From contig NZ_JBHJMR010000008.1 of the NCBI RefSeq assembly GCF_042310355.1, positions 1 to 64,000 on the forward strand: a DNA stretch of 64,000 bases. Direction: 5' to 3'. Position 1 is the stretch's first letter; every line of letters begins with the position of its first letter. Position numbers and translations under genes: made by a program. Positions 14,521 to 23,800 of the stretch are shown one piece after another. The DNA is from Wenzhouxiangella sp042310355 (lineage in GTDB: Bacteria > Pseudomonadota > Gammaproteobacteria > Xanthomonadales > Wenzhouxiangellaceae). The notes beneath the pieces are model-generated. The model was given only the letters and a program-made list of their open reading frames with translations, made no database searches and had not been told where the DNA came from.

Positions 14521-15630
14521 TCAGGCCCTGGAAATCAATTGCTCCGGCGCCCTTTCGGGGATCGGCGCGGTCTCGCGGAAATCCTTACCCACGAACGGGG
14601 AATGCATCGCGCGAAGAAGCGCGCTGTAGTTCACGCCGAACCCCACTTCATCGCCGACCGCCAGGCGGCCCTGCGGGGCACACACGATCAGGTGATCGCC
14701 GCTGGCCCCCACGATTTCGACACCGGCAGGGGGCAGGAGACCGGCGGGATCGACGTCCTGGTGGCCGATCGCGAGGATGCTGCGCGGCATGCGCTCGGTG
14801 CCTGACACGGGTTCCATGCGAGCGAAGGCGGCCTGCGCGACGGTGCCCCAGGGCCTGGCCGGCTTGCGCTTTGACTCGATCACTTCGGCGACCAGCACGA
14901 TCGCATCGGTGAAAAGCCCTTCGATCGGGCGCCGCTGCAAGGTCTCGCAGCCGAGCAGGATGGCCTCGCCGATGCGCAGGTTGTTGATCCGGCCGGTATC
15001 GGCGCCACCCAGGGCCCAGTCCAGGTTGGCCGAATTGCCGCCGGAGACCAGCCCCAGGCGCAGATCGAACCTGCGCTCGATCGAATCGGCCAGCGCCGAG
15101 AGCTCGGCCATGTTGTTCGCATCGGGCGAGATGCCGGCGTGACAGGCCAGGTTGGCGCCGATACCCGCCAGGACAATGTCGGGCATTCCCAGCACCGCAT
15201 GCACGGTGGCCTCGAGCTCGGCGGGCATGATCCCTTCACGCAGGTCGCCGAGTTCGACCATCAATACGATTTCATGCACTCGTCCCCGCCGGCGGGCCGC
15301 GTCGGCAAGCCGCCCGATCACCGCCAGCTCGGTGTTGAAGCTGATATCGGCCGAGTGCACGACCCGCTCGGCCTGGCTGAGCATCGGCGAGCGGATCAGC
15401 GTCATGCATGCCTCGACATGCCCGCGGCGCATGGCTTCTATGTTCTCGATGCGCGAGTCGCCCAAGGCACTGACACCGGCGCGCAAAAGCGCATCGGCGA
15501 TCTCGATCGAGCCGCGAACCGCCTTGGTTACCCCCGTGACCGAAATGCCGCGGGCGGCCAGGCGCTCGACCAGGGCGCGGGCGTTGTGCTCGATCCTGCC
15601 GAGATCGATCTCCAGCCGGGGCGCGTTCAC
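14521..15630 (-). CDS. PLP-dependent amino-acid racemase (alanine/ornithine racemase family)
   Basis: This is a 369-residue fold-III PLP enzyme. The GTG at 15630 overlaps the stop of the upstream DUF1611 gene by 4 nt, which decides the start. GVTKAVRG places the PLP lysine at K36. The barrel continues with SRIENIEAMRRG and LVSGGNSANLDWAL and ends in a beta domain with a GVNYSALLRAM segment. This clade (COG3457-like) includes ornithine racemase and differs from canonical Alr. Coupling to DUF1611 suggests a two-step route for a D-amino acid. Confidence 0.8.
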   Translation of the reverse strand: MNAPRLEIDLGRIEHNARALVERLAARGISVTGVTKAVRGSIEIADALLRAGVSALGDSRIENIEAMRRGHVEACMTLIRSPMLSQAERVVHSADISFNTELAVIGRLADAARRRGRVHEIVLMVELGDLREGIMPAELEATVHAVLGMPDIVLAGIGANLACHAGISPDANNMAELSALADSIERRFDLRLGLVSGGNSANLDWALGGADTGRINNLRIGEAILLGCETLQRRPIEGLFTDAIVLVAEVIESKRKPARPWGTVAQAAFARMEPVSGTERMPRSILAIGHQDVDPAGLLPPAGVEIVGASGDHLIVCAPQGRLAVGDEVGFGVNYSALLRAMHSPFVGKDFRETAPIPERAPEQLISRA

Positions 15631-16868
15631 CCGGCTTTTGCAAGCAGCTTCCGCTCGAGTCCGGGATAGGCCGCCAGGACCATGTCCAGCAGCCGCTGGG
15701 GCGGGCGGGTGAGCGCATCGCTTGCGGGAATACCGAGCTCGGCCTCGTAGGCGGCGATCGCCGCATCGACCCCGGCATCGCTCATGTGTTCGTGATTGAT
15801 CGTCACGCCGATGACCCGGGTACGCGAGAACGCCTGGATCAGTTCGATTTCGCTGGCCGGCGACGGCATGGGCATGCGCTCGAAATCGCAGCGCCAGGCG
15901 CGCCCGGGCGCATGCTGCAGGATGACCGCGTCCGGGCAGCTGCCGCGCAGGATGAACGAGGTGGTCGAAAACGCCGGGTGGCTCAACGCGCCCTGGCCTT
16001 CGATGACGATCACATCGGGCCGCTCGGTCTCGTAGGCCTCGACGATGACCGCCTCGAGTTCTCCGGCACAGAATTGCGAGGGTACCGAATCCATCGCCAC
16101 GCCGAAGCGCGCGCCCTGGATCAGGCCAGTCTGCCCCGTACCCACCAGCACCGCCTTCAGACCGGCCTCGTTGAGCGTCCGGGCGAGCACCGTGGCCGTG
16201 GTGCGCTTGCCGATCGCGCAGTCGGTGCCCAGTACCGCGATGCGCGCGCAATCCACGTCGTGGATCCGGCCGCTGAAAAGCCGCAGCTCGTTCTTGGCGC
16301 GCGGCTTGCGCACGTCGATCAGCGCCACCCCGGCGGCCTTGCTCGCAGCCCGGAACTCCGGATCGTCGGTGAAGAACTCGTGCAGCCCGTTGACGATGTT
16401 CATCCCCAGGCCGATGGCCTCGAGCACCAGGGCGCGCTCGTCGAGCGACAGCATGCCGGTGGCCGGGGCCATGCCGTAGATGAAATAGCCGGGGACGGTG
16501 TCGGCCCGGGCCAGCGCCTCCGACAGGTCACGGACAACCGGAATGCCGTTCGCCCGACCGTCGAGCAGCATGCCGCAATCGGAACCGGCCCGCTCGCTGT
16601 CGATGACCGACAGGATGCGGTACTTCTCCGAATGCCGGACCAGGCCATTGGCGGTCTTGCCGTCGATGGCGCCGAAATTGCCTTCGCAATAAACAATCGC
16701 CGCCTCCGACGCCCCGGGCGCCGCGCCGTGGGAAGCGCTTGCGCGCGGCAGCGCTGCAACCCCGGCGACGGAAAAGTGATCGGCAATGGGGGCGGCCGCG
16801 GTTGTTACCGGCGGGCCCGCGAGGGCATACGGGCGAAGGCGGAACGGCCCGGAAATGGGTGTGTACAT
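15627..16868 (-). CDS. DUF1611 P-loop protein
   Basis: This is a 413-residue protein. The ATG at 16868 has GGAG 7 nt upstream. The N-terminal half is a Rossmann-like domain (VPGYFIYGMAPATGML). The C-terminal half is a P-loop NTPase-like domain with VLGTDCAIGKRTT at about 212-224 and the Walker B-like DVIVIEGQGAL. Family members include a D-glutamate N-acetyltransferase (DgcN) as I recall it, but the true reaction here is not shown by the sequence. The tight overlap with the racemase gene implies both work on the same amino acid. The first 35 residues are Pro/Ala-rich and poorly conserved-looking. Confidence 0.8.
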   Translation of the reverse strand: MYTPISGPFRLRPYALAGPPVTTAAAPIADHFSVAGVAALPRASASHGAAPGASEAAIVYCEGNFGAIDGKTANGLVRHSEKYRILSVIDSERAGSDCGMLLDGRANGIPVVRDLSEALARADTVPGYFIYGMAPATGMLSLDERALVLEAIGLGMNIVNGLHEFFTDDPEFRAASKAAGVALIDVRKPRAKNELRLFSGRIHDVDCARIAVLGTDCAIGKRTTATVLARTLNEAGLKAVLVGTGQTGLIQGARFGVAMDSVPSQFCAGELEAVIVEAYETERPDVIVIEGQGALSHPAFSTTSFILRGSCPDAVILQHAPGRAWRCDFERMPMPSPASEIELIQAFSRTRVIGVTINHEHMSDAGVDAAIAAYEAELGIPASDALTRPPQRLLDMVLAAYPGLERKLLAKAG

Positions 16869-17120
16869 CGTGACTCCATGAGCGAAAACCAGGGGCCCAG
16901 AGGGAGCGGTATGTTGATCGCCGGACTGACGCTGCCGACCGACTCAAGATCGTCCCCACTAAGCGGTGGGGTTGCCGGCCGATCGACACGGGGTCGACGG
17001 CGAGCAATAGGGCACAGTACCACGTATACCGGTCCGGCCCGCCTGCGCGCTTCCGCCTCGTCATAATCGTAATGCAGCGGGCCTGTAGAATAATCGCCAC
17101 TCCCTGAAGGCGGATCATTC

Positions 17121-18248
17121 ATGACCCTGCTGCTGTTTTATCTCTTCCTGGCTGTCGGCGTCTCGTTCCTGTGCTCCATTCTCGAGGCCGCGCTTTTGAG
17201 CATCACGCCCGCGCATGTCGCCGTGCTCAACGAGCGCGGCTCGCGCACCGGCAAGCGGCTGCGGCGGCTCAAGCGCAACATCGACCAGCCGCTGGCGGCG
17301 ATCCTCAGCCTAAACACCATCGCGCATACCTTCGGCGCTGCCGGCGTCGGCGCGCAGGCGCAGGTCGTGTTCGGACAGGCCTGGGTGAGCGTGACCTCGG
17401 CGGTGGTCACCCTGCTGATCCTGGTCTTCTCCGAGATCATTCCCAAGACCCTGGGCGCCAGCCATGCCAAGACCCTGGCCGGTTTTACCGCCAGCACCTG
17501 CATCGTCCTGATCTACATGACCTGGCCGCTGGTGCAGCTTTCCAAGCTGATCACGCGCTGGCTGGCCGCCGACAAGGATGCCCCGACGGTCAGCCGCGAG
17601 GAGTTCCGCGTTCTCGCCCAGACCGGCACGCGCGAGGGCGTGTTCGAGGAAGAGGAGTCGAACATCTTCGCCAACCTGATCCGCTTCAGCGCGATCCGCG
17701 TCGAGGACATCATGACCCCGCGCGTGGCCGTGGAGATGATGCGTAGCGACCGGAAAGTCAGCGACGTCATGGACTCATCGCGGGCGTTGCCCTTCTCGCG
17801 TTTCCCCGTCTACGGCGACTCGGACGAAGACATCCGCGGCTACGTGCTCAAGACCGACATCATGCTGGCCCAGGCCCGCGGAGAAGGCGACACGCCCCTG
17901 GAAGCGCTCAAGCGCGAAGTCCTTTTCATGCCCGAGTTCGTCTCCCTCCAGGCGCTGTTCAGTCAGATGCTTTCCCGCCAGGAACACTTTGCCGTGGTGG
18001 TCGACGAATACGGTGGGCTGGCCGGCGTGGTCACCATGGAGGACGTGCTCGAAACCCTGCTGGGCATGGAGATCGTCGACGAGAGCGATACGGTCGAGGA
18101 CCTGCGCCACGCCGCGCGCGAGAAATGGAAGGCCCGGGCCCGCAAGCTGGGCATGGAATGGCCCCACGCCGATGGCGATGCCGATGCCGAACGCGAAGCA
18201 CAAGGGGAATCGAAGCTAGCCCGAAGCGAGGAGGAACGCCATGATTAA
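17121..18248 (+). CDS. CNNM/CBS transporter-like membrane protein (hemolysin/CorC family)
   Basis: This is a 375-residue inner-membrane protein of the CNNM (DUF21) family. The first 150 residues form about four TM segments with LFSEIIPKTLGA, the conserved proline kink of the family. Two CBS motifs follow (about 190-310, with VEDIMTPRVAVEMM and VVVDEYGGLAGVVTMEDVLE). A charged tail ends the chain, without the CorC-HlyC C-terminal domain. Relatives export or gate Mg2+ and other divalent ions. Its last codons overlap the start of the next gene by 8 nt. Confidence 0.9.
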   Translation: MTLLLFYLFLAVGVSFLCSILEAALLSITPAHVAVLNERGSRTGKRLRRLKRNIDQPLAAILSLNTIAHTFGAAGVGAQAQVVFGQAWVSVTSAVVTLLILVFSEIIPKTLGASHAKTLAGFTASTCIVLIYMTWPLVQLSKLITRWLAADKDAPTVSREEFRVLAQTGTREGVFEEEESNIFANLIRFSAIRVEDIMTPRVAVEMMRSDRKVSDVMDSSRALPFSRFPVYGDSDEDIRGYVLKTDIMLAQARGEGDTPLEALKREVLFMPEFVSLQALFSQMLSRQEHFAVVVDEYGGLAGVVTMEDVLETLLGMEIVDESDTVEDLRHAAREKWKARARKLGMEWPHADGDADAEREAQGESKLARSEEERHD

Positions 18249-18759
18249 ACTCGACCACAGGATCATCACCCTGCCAACACTCGTGCTGATGCTCGCCGCC
18301 TGCGCCACGACACCCGAATCCGATCGCTGGCCGGACATCAGCGGATCGCTCAAGCCCGAAGCCAACAGGATGATCGCCGGCCAGCCCACGCCGGCCGAGC
18401 TGGTCGCCGCCGAGCAGGCCGGCGTGCAGCACGTGGTCAACGCGCGCGATATCGGCGAATTCGACGCCTGGGACGAAGACGAGCTCGTCGAATCGCTGGC
18501 CATGACGTACCACCGGGTGCCGATCGGCAGCACCGAGGACCTCGACCGCGAAGCCGTCAAAGCCTTCGACCGCATCCTGGCCGAAATCGGCGACGACCCG
18601 GCGCTGCTGCACTGCGCGTCGGGCAATCGCATCGGCGCACTTTACGCCTTGCGCGCGGCGTGGATCGAGGGCGAAAGCCCGGAGACCGCGATCGAGACCG
18701 GCAAGGCGCACGGTCTGACCAGCCTGGAGGCCGCGGTTCGCGAAAAGCTCGACATCTGA
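18241..18759 (+). CDS. lipoprotein with protein-tyrosine/dual-specificity phosphatase-like motif
   Basis: This is a 172-residue protein. The signal sequence ends in LMLAAC, a lipobox, so it is likely anchored in a membrane facing the periplasm. Residues about 40-165 look like the DSP/beta-lactamase-hydrolase-like phosphatase fold, with SGSLKPEANRMIAGQPT at the start and the CX5R active-site loop HCASGNRIG. The usual general-acid Asp may be in the FDAWDED region. It is coupled to the CNNM gene by an 8-nt overlap, so it may act at the cell envelope with it, but a substrate is unknown. Confidence 0.75.
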   Translation: MIKLDHRIITLPTLVLMLAACATTPESDRWPDISGSLKPEANRMIAGQPTPAELVAAEQAGVQHVVNARDIGEFDAWDEDELVESLAMTYHRVPIGSTEDLDREAVKAFDRILAEIGDDPALLHCASGNRIGALYALRAAWIEGESPETAIETGKAHGLTSLEAAVREKLDI

Positions 18760-18799
18760 CGGCATCAATGCCCCGGGGTCAACGGGCGCGCCGAAGCGC

Positions 18800-19999
18800 T
18801 CAGGCCTCCGGACCACCCCGGGCGAGAATGGCGTCGATGGCCGCCAGCACGCGCGGCGCCTCGTCGAGCGCGTTGGGCCAGTGCGGGGAAAAACGCAGCC
18901 AGCCGTCGGGGCTGGCGCAAGCCACCCCCTGCCCGGCCAGGGCCTGGACCCAGGCCGGTGATTGCGAAGGATCATCGGGACGTACGCTCAGAATGCCGGA
19001 ACGCCCGCCCGCTTGAGCCATCCGCGCGCTCTCGAATCCGCGCTCGACCAGGCCCGGCTCGAGCGCATCGTGCCAGGCCTGGACGTGTTCGAGAATCGCT
19101 GCCACGCCGATCTGCTCGATCAGGCCCAGGCTGGCCTCCAGGCCCGCCGCGCCGATGGTGTTGGGCGTGCCGGCTTCAGCCATCAGGGCACCGCGGCGAA
19201 ACGGGCGGTCGTAGCGCAACTCTCCGGGGGCGCGGGTCAGGAAGGCAAAGGCGTCCTCGTGGCTGAGCCAGCCGGCCATGTTCGGCTCGAGCGCGTCGGC
19301 GCACTCGGGCGCCACGTAGAGAAATCCGACGCCCTCGGGCGCCATCAGCCACTTGTGGCTGCCACAGACCAGGTAGTCGATGCCCATTACCTTCACGTCC
19401 AGCGGAACGATACCGACGGCCTGGATGGCGTCGACGAACAGCTCGGTGCCGTGGGCCCGGCACAATTCGCCCATCTCGGCCAGGGGCATGCGCTGGCCGG
19501 TCGTGAACTGCACCGCGCTGACAGCCACCAGGCGAACGCCTTGCTGGAGTTCGGCTTCCAGGCGCGCCAGTGCCGGTTCGCGATCCGTGCGGAAGTCATC
19601 GGCCGTCATCCAGACCAGTTCCAGGCCGTGGCGACGCGCGGCCTGCTGCCAGGGCGTGACGTTGGTCGGGAACTCGCCGTCGAACAGCAATACGCGGTCG
19701 CCACGACGCCACGGCAGGCCCAGGGCAATGTCGAGCACCCCCGCGGAGGTGTTGGGCACCAGGGCGACGCTGTCGTCGGCCGCGCCGATCAGGCCGGCCA
19801 GCCGACGCCTCAGGCGCTCGCGACGCTCGACCTCCTCGACGTACCAGGCCATGCCCTTGCGGGCGTAGCCCGACAAGGTCGCCGTAACCGCTTCGATCAC
19901 CGCGCGGGAGGGCGGCGACAGGGAGGCATGGTTGGCGTAGACCACCGTTTCGAGATCATCGAACAGCGCGCGGCTGCCCAGCTGTGCGCCTTGCTCCAT
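18800..19999 (-). CDS. class V aminotransferase family protein (cysteine desulfurase-like)
   Basis: This 399-residue PLP enzyme of fold type I carries the PLP lysine in CGSHKWLMAPEGVGF, the cofactor Asp in FVDAIQAVG and a PNTSAGVLDIAL loop near the N-terminus. The first residues (ETVVYANHASLSPPSRA) match the family of kynureninase/isopenicillin epimerase-like enzymes more than the IscS desulfurases, since no catalytic Cys loop near the C-terminus is evident. The substrate cannot be told. It is convergent with the phosphatase gene and stands alone. Confidence 0.8.
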   Translation of the reverse strand: MEQGAQLGSRALFDDLETVVYANHASLSPPSRAVIEAVTATLSGYARKGMAWYVEEVERRERLRRRLAGLIGAADDSVALVPNTSAGVLDIALGLPWRRGDRVLLFDGEFPTNVTPWQQAARRHGLELVWMTADDFRTDREPALARLEAELQQGVRLVAVSAVQFTTGQRMPLAEMGELCRAHGTELFVDAIQAVGIVPLDVKVMGIDYLVCGSHKWLMAPEGVGFLYVAPECADALEPNMAGWLSHEDAFAFLTRAPGELRYDRPFRRGALMAEAGTPNTIGAAGLEASLGLIEQIGVAAILEHVQAWHDALEPGLVERGFESARMAQAGGRSGILSVRPDDPSQSPAWVQALAGQGVACASPDGWLRFSPHWPNALDEAPRVLAAIDAILARGGPEA

Positions 20000-20133
20000 G
20001 GCTGGCCCTCATTCGAGTAGTGACAAGCGCAACAGCATGGCATATCCGACGGCACGATCTTGTCCGGGATCAACATGCCGACCGCGATTGCCGGCTAGCA
20101 TTAAAATGCAGCGTTTCATAAAAGGGGAAAACG

Positions 20134-21237
20134 GTGGATCGTCGGAACCTGTTCAACAGCAACAGCAGCGACCTGGACATCCAGCAGGGCGATGCGGGGC
20201 TGTTGATCATGCGGGCAACCACCTGTGCGGCCGGCGCGCTGGCGCTCCTGGTCGTTCCGGTGTACCAGCTGGTGGATATCTTCGCCGGGCGAACGCCGAC
20301 CGAACTGGTGTGGATGCACGCGGCCTGGCGCGCGCCGGTCATCCTTCTGGCGCTGGTCAGCCTGTCGAGCTGCCTGTTCGATCTCGGGGCCCGGACCATC
20401 CAGCTGATGCTGCGGCTTCTGGCGGCCAGCGTCATGCTCATGATGTTCGGCCTGTTCGCGACCGACACGCTGCACGCCGGCGGCAATCCGGAACAGATGG
20501 CCCGCGGCATCATCATGGCGACCTTCGCCGTTTCCCTGCTGTCGCTCAAGGGCGGCCGGGAGGTACTGGCCTATTTCAGCCTGCCCTTCGTGTTCTGCCT
20601 GGGATGGCTGGCCCTGCGCGGGGCCGACCTGCCCGAGACCATCTACCGCCTGGCCGATCCACTGATGATGCTGGCCATCGCCATGATCGCCTCGGAGCTT
20701 TTCTACCGGATCCGGGCACAACAGTTCGCCCTGCAACGCGCGCTGCACCGGCTTGCCGGCATCGACGTGCTCACCGGGCTGCACAACCGGCGCGACCTGG
20801 AGTCGCGCATCGGCGAAGAGATGTCGCGCAGCCGCCGCCACGGCCAGCCGATGTCGATCGTCATCGGCGATCTCGACCACTTCAAGCGGGTCAATGACGA
20901 CTACGGTCACGCCGTGGGCGACGACGTGCTGCGGGCGGTGGGAGAGCGCATTCGTCACAACCTCCGCACGGAAGACCTGGCCGTGCGCTGGGGCGGCGAG
21001 GAATTTCTGCTGCTTCTGCCGAGCACCGACGACCAACAGGCCGTCCAGGTCGCCGAAAAGATCCGGCGGGCCATCGCCGAACGCCCCGTCAGCTGTGGCG
21101 ACCAGCGCGTTTCGGTGACGGTCAGTTTCGGTGTGGCGCAGCTGCGCGACGACGACGAGATCATCCATCTCGTCCGCCGCGCCGACGACGCCATGTACCG
21201 CGCCAAGTCTCAGGGCCGCAATCGCGTCTGCGCCTGA
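20134..21237 (+). CDS. membrane diguanylate cyclase (GGDEF)
   Basis: This is a 367-residue protein with a GTG start at 20134 preceded by AGGGGA. About six hydrophobic segments fill residues 25-190, a 6-TM sensor of unknown ligand. The GGDEF domain covers about 205-365: DVLTGLHNRRDLE, GDLDHFKRVND and the active-site GGEEF at 287-291. RTED, five residues before that, fits the RxxD inhibitory site, so product inhibition by c-di-GMP is likely. No EAL domain is present. The enzyme should make c-di-GMP at the inner membrane. Confidence 0.92.
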   Translation: MDRRNLFNSNSSDLDIQQGDAGLLIMRATTCAAGALALLVVPVYQLVDIFAGRTPTELVWMHAAWRAPVILLALVSLSSCLFDLGARTIQLMLRLLAASVMLMMFGLFATDTLHAGGNPEQMARGIIMATFAVSLLSLKGGREVLAYFSLPFVFCLGWLALRGADLPETIYRLADPLMMLAIAMIASELFYRIRAQQFALQRALHRLAGIDVLTGLHNRRDLESRIGEEMSRSRRHGQPMSIVIGDLDHFKRVNDDYGHAVGDDVLRAVGERIRHNLRTEDLAVRWGGEEFLLLLPSTDDQQAVQVAEKIRRAIAERPVSCGDQRVSVTVSFGVAQLRDDDEIIHLVRRADDAMYRAKSQGRNRVCA

Positions 21238-21330
21238 ACCCCGGCCCGGCGGGCGCGGTTTGCCGTGCCGGCGCAAGTCAGACTAAAGTGCAGAGAGGGG
21301 AGTTGGTACAAAGGCGATTGGAGTATTGGA

Positions 21331-22512
21331 ATGAAAAGCTTTATCCGCAATCTGGCGTTCGCGGCGCTCGTTCTCGCATCCATGCAAACGGCAACCGCCG
21401 CCCTGCCCGGCGGCATCAGCGGGCACTGGTACAACCCCGACCAGTCCGGCCACGGCCTGACCATACTCCTGGTCCGGCCGGATTTCGCCCAGGCGGTCTG
21501 GCACGTCTACGACCCCGAAGGCAATCCGCTCACGCTCGTCGTCGAGGGCGAGGTATCCGGGCACGGCTTCCAGGGCAACGCCTACGCACCGCATGGCATG
21601 CGCTTTGGCGAATTCGACCCGGCCGACAACCAGGTGCCGGTCTGGGGCGAGGTGGCGGTGGCATTCAGCAGCTGTGATCGGGCCGAGTTGAGCTGGGATG
21701 CCAACGACGCCGAGTACGGCGAAGGCGCCATGCAGCTGCACAGGCTGGCCGGCATCGTCGGAGCCGACTGCACCCTGCCGCCGGTCGAAACGGCCGAGTT
21801 CGGACGCTACAGCGGCGAGATCGTCTCCAGCGACCCCTATGGGCCGGAGGGCTTCACGGGCTTCCTCGATCTGGAGGGACGGCTCTGGGGCGTGGAGGAC
21901 AAGGGCATTCCCCTCTTCGGTGGCCAGCCCATGGCGACCCGCGCTCATCACACGGTGGTCACCCAGCCGCTAGCGGGTGACGGACAGATCACCGGAACCG
22001 CGAGCCTGGCGCGATGGACCCGCGTCGCGGCCGATCCCGAAAGCTGGGACCTGCTCGGGGAGTGGTTCGACGATGAAACCGGCGCCGAAATGACCTGGCA
22101 ATCGCAATCGGAGGATCGCACGCGCACGCTGACCATCTGGCCGACCGAGGACGAGCGCTCGCTGCTCACGCCCGTCGATGCCGAAAGCCTGGCCGGCAGC
22201 TGGGAGATCCCGATGCGCGACCCGTACTTTCCGACCCGGGCCCGGATGATCATCGATGGCGATGGACACGCCTGCGTCGATATGCACCCGATTTACGAAC
22301 CGCAGGGGGAGTGTCATTTCGAAGGCTGGATCGACGACATCGACGACGGCGGCGTCGGCCTGCTCGACTTCGTGATCAACCGACCCGAGGATGAGGACTA
22401 CCCCATCGACTCCTACGCCGGCCGCGGCCGGGTCACGACGGGTCCCGGCGGACGCGAACTGGTTCTGATCGGCAACGACGGCTTCATGCTCAAGGCCCAT
22501 CCCGAGCAATGA
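21331..22512 (+). CDS. secreted protein of unknown function
   Basis: This is a 393-residue protein starting at MKSFIRNLAF (21331), with GGAG upstream. The signal peptide ends near TATAALPGG. The mature part opens with GHWYNPDQSGHGLTI, a Trp/Gly motif I have seen at the start of secreted proteins in related genera but cannot name. A related pattern recurs in the C-terminal half (LAGSWEIPMRDPYF). Composition is acidic, with two or three Cys that could form disulfides. There is no lipobox, TM segment or C-terminal sorting tail. Confidence 0.7.
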   Translation: MKSFIRNLAFAALVLASMQTATAALPGGISGHWYNPDQSGHGLTILLVRPDFAQAVWHVYDPEGNPLTLVVEGEVSGHGFQGNAYAPHGMRFGEFDPADNQVPVWGEVAVAFSSCDRAELSWDANDAEYGEGAMQLHRLAGIVGADCTLPPVETAEFGRYSGEIVSSDPYGPEGFTGFLDLEGRLWGVEDKGIPLFGGQPMATRAHHTVVTQPLAGDGQITGTASLARWTRVAADPESWDLLGEWFDDETGAEMTWQSQSEDRTRTLTIWPTEDERSLLTPVDAESLAGSWEIPMRDPYFPTRARMIIDGDGHACVDMHPIYEPQGECHFEGWIDDIDDGGVGLLDFVINRPEDEDYPIDSYAGRGRVTTGPGGRELVLIGNDGFMLKAHPEQ

Positions 22513-22540
22513 ATCACGCCGTCCCTCGCCCGGTCGCGCA

Positions 22541-23800
22541 TCAGCGGGCAGGATCGTAGGGCGCCAGATCGATTTCCGGCGCGCGCCCCTCGATGCTGTC
22601 CGCCAGGGCACAAGCACTTCCACAGGCCATGGCCCAGCCCATCGGGCCGTGTCCGACGTTGAGATACAAGCCCTCGATTCGCGTGACCCCCAGTAGCGGG
22701 CGACCATCGGGCGTGACCGGCCGCAACCCGGCCCATAACCGGCCCGCGGCCGGTGTGAGCTGTCCGGCAAGCGCCGGCAGCAGCTCGCGCGCACTGTTCA
22801 ACAGGACATCCATGCGCGCCGGCGGGATGGCGCGACGATGGCCGGCGAAGTCGGCCAGGCCGGCGATTCTCAGCCCGCGCTCGCCGAGGCGAAGCGTCAC
22901 GAAGCGATGGGCGGTATCGAGCAGGGGCAGCTTGGGCAAGGCGTCGGGATCGGGCAACTCGAAGCTGGCCGAGTAGCCGCGCACCGGCTCGATCGGAACG
23001 CGGATGCCGAGCGGGCGAAGCAGTTCCGGCGCCCCGGGCCCGGCAGCGACTACGCAGGCATCGGCGTCGATCGTTTCACGATCCGTCTCGATTGCCGTCA
23101 ATCGCCCGTTGTCACAAACCAGCCGACAAACCGACTCGCCCAGCCGGATCCTTGCACCCTGACGCTCAGCCTCATCGGCCGCACACCGGGCGAAGCCGGC
23201 GGCATCGCCCGATTCATGGGTCGGATAGAACAGGCCGCCGGCCAGGCGATCGGCCACCGGGGCCAGCGCCGGTTCGCGTTCGATCACGGTCGCGGCGTCG
23301 AGCGGTTCGACCTCGCCCAGGCCCGCGATCAGCTGCCGCCTCAGGGCCAGGGCGCGCTCGAGCGCGTCGCGGGAGAAGTACAGCTGCATGGAGCCGGCCG
23401 TGGTCTGGGCGTAGTCGAAGCCGTACCGACCTCGCCAGTCGCGCAACCGCTCGAGCGAATGCAGGCCCAGGCGGATGTTGGCGCTCGCGTTGACCATGAA
23501 GCGCGCACGGCGCGAGTTGGCGAGGAAGCGGAGGCCCCAGCCGCCCAGTTTGGGGAGCATCTGCGGCGGCAGCCGCCACGGCGCGTCCTGCCGGCCGACA
23601 TACTCGAACAGGCTGCCGAACAGTCCGGGGCCGTTCCAGGGCTCGGAATGCAGCGGCGTGACGCCGCCGCCGTTGGCGTGACTGGTGTCGTCGGCCACCC
23701 GCTCGCGCTTGTCGATCAGGGTCACATCCAGGCCGCGCTCGACCAGCGCCAGGGCGGTGGCGGCGCCGACAACGCCGGCGCCGATGACGATCACCCGCAC
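22541..23800 (-). CDS. dadA: FAD-dependent D-amino-acid dehydrogenase-like (DadA family)
   Basis: This is a 419-residue flavoprotein. VIVIGAGVVGAATALALVERG at the N-terminus is the FAD dinucleotide loop, followed by ERVADDTSHANGG, a DadA hallmark. The C-terminal GLRPVTPDGRPLLG and NVGHGPMGWAMACG complete the DAO fold. DadA oxidises D-amino acids to keto acids and passes electrons to the quinone pool. The start overlaps the stop of the upstream FAD-linked oxidase by 10 nt, so the two form an operon of D-acid oxidation. It could act on another small amino acid. Confidence 0.87.
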   Translation of the reverse strand: MRVIVIGAGVVGAATALALVERGLDVTLIDKRERVADDTSHANGGGVTPLHSEPWNGPGLFGSLFEYVGRQDAPWRLPPQMLPKLGGWGLRFLANSRRARFMVNASANIRLGLHSLERLRDWRGRYGFDYAQTTAGSMQLYFSRDALERALALRRQLIAGLGEVEPLDAATVIEREPALAPVADRLAGGLFYPTHESGDAAGFARCAADEAERQGARIRLGESVCRLVCDNGRLTAIETDRETIDADACVVAAGPGAPELLRPLGIRVPIEPVRGYSASFELPDPDALPKLPLLDTAHRFVTLRLGERGLRIAGLADFAGHRRAIPPARMDVLLNSARELLPALAGQLTPAAGRLWAGLRPVTPDGRPLLGVTRIEGLYLNVGHGPMGWAMACGSACALADSIEGRAPEIDLAPYDPAR

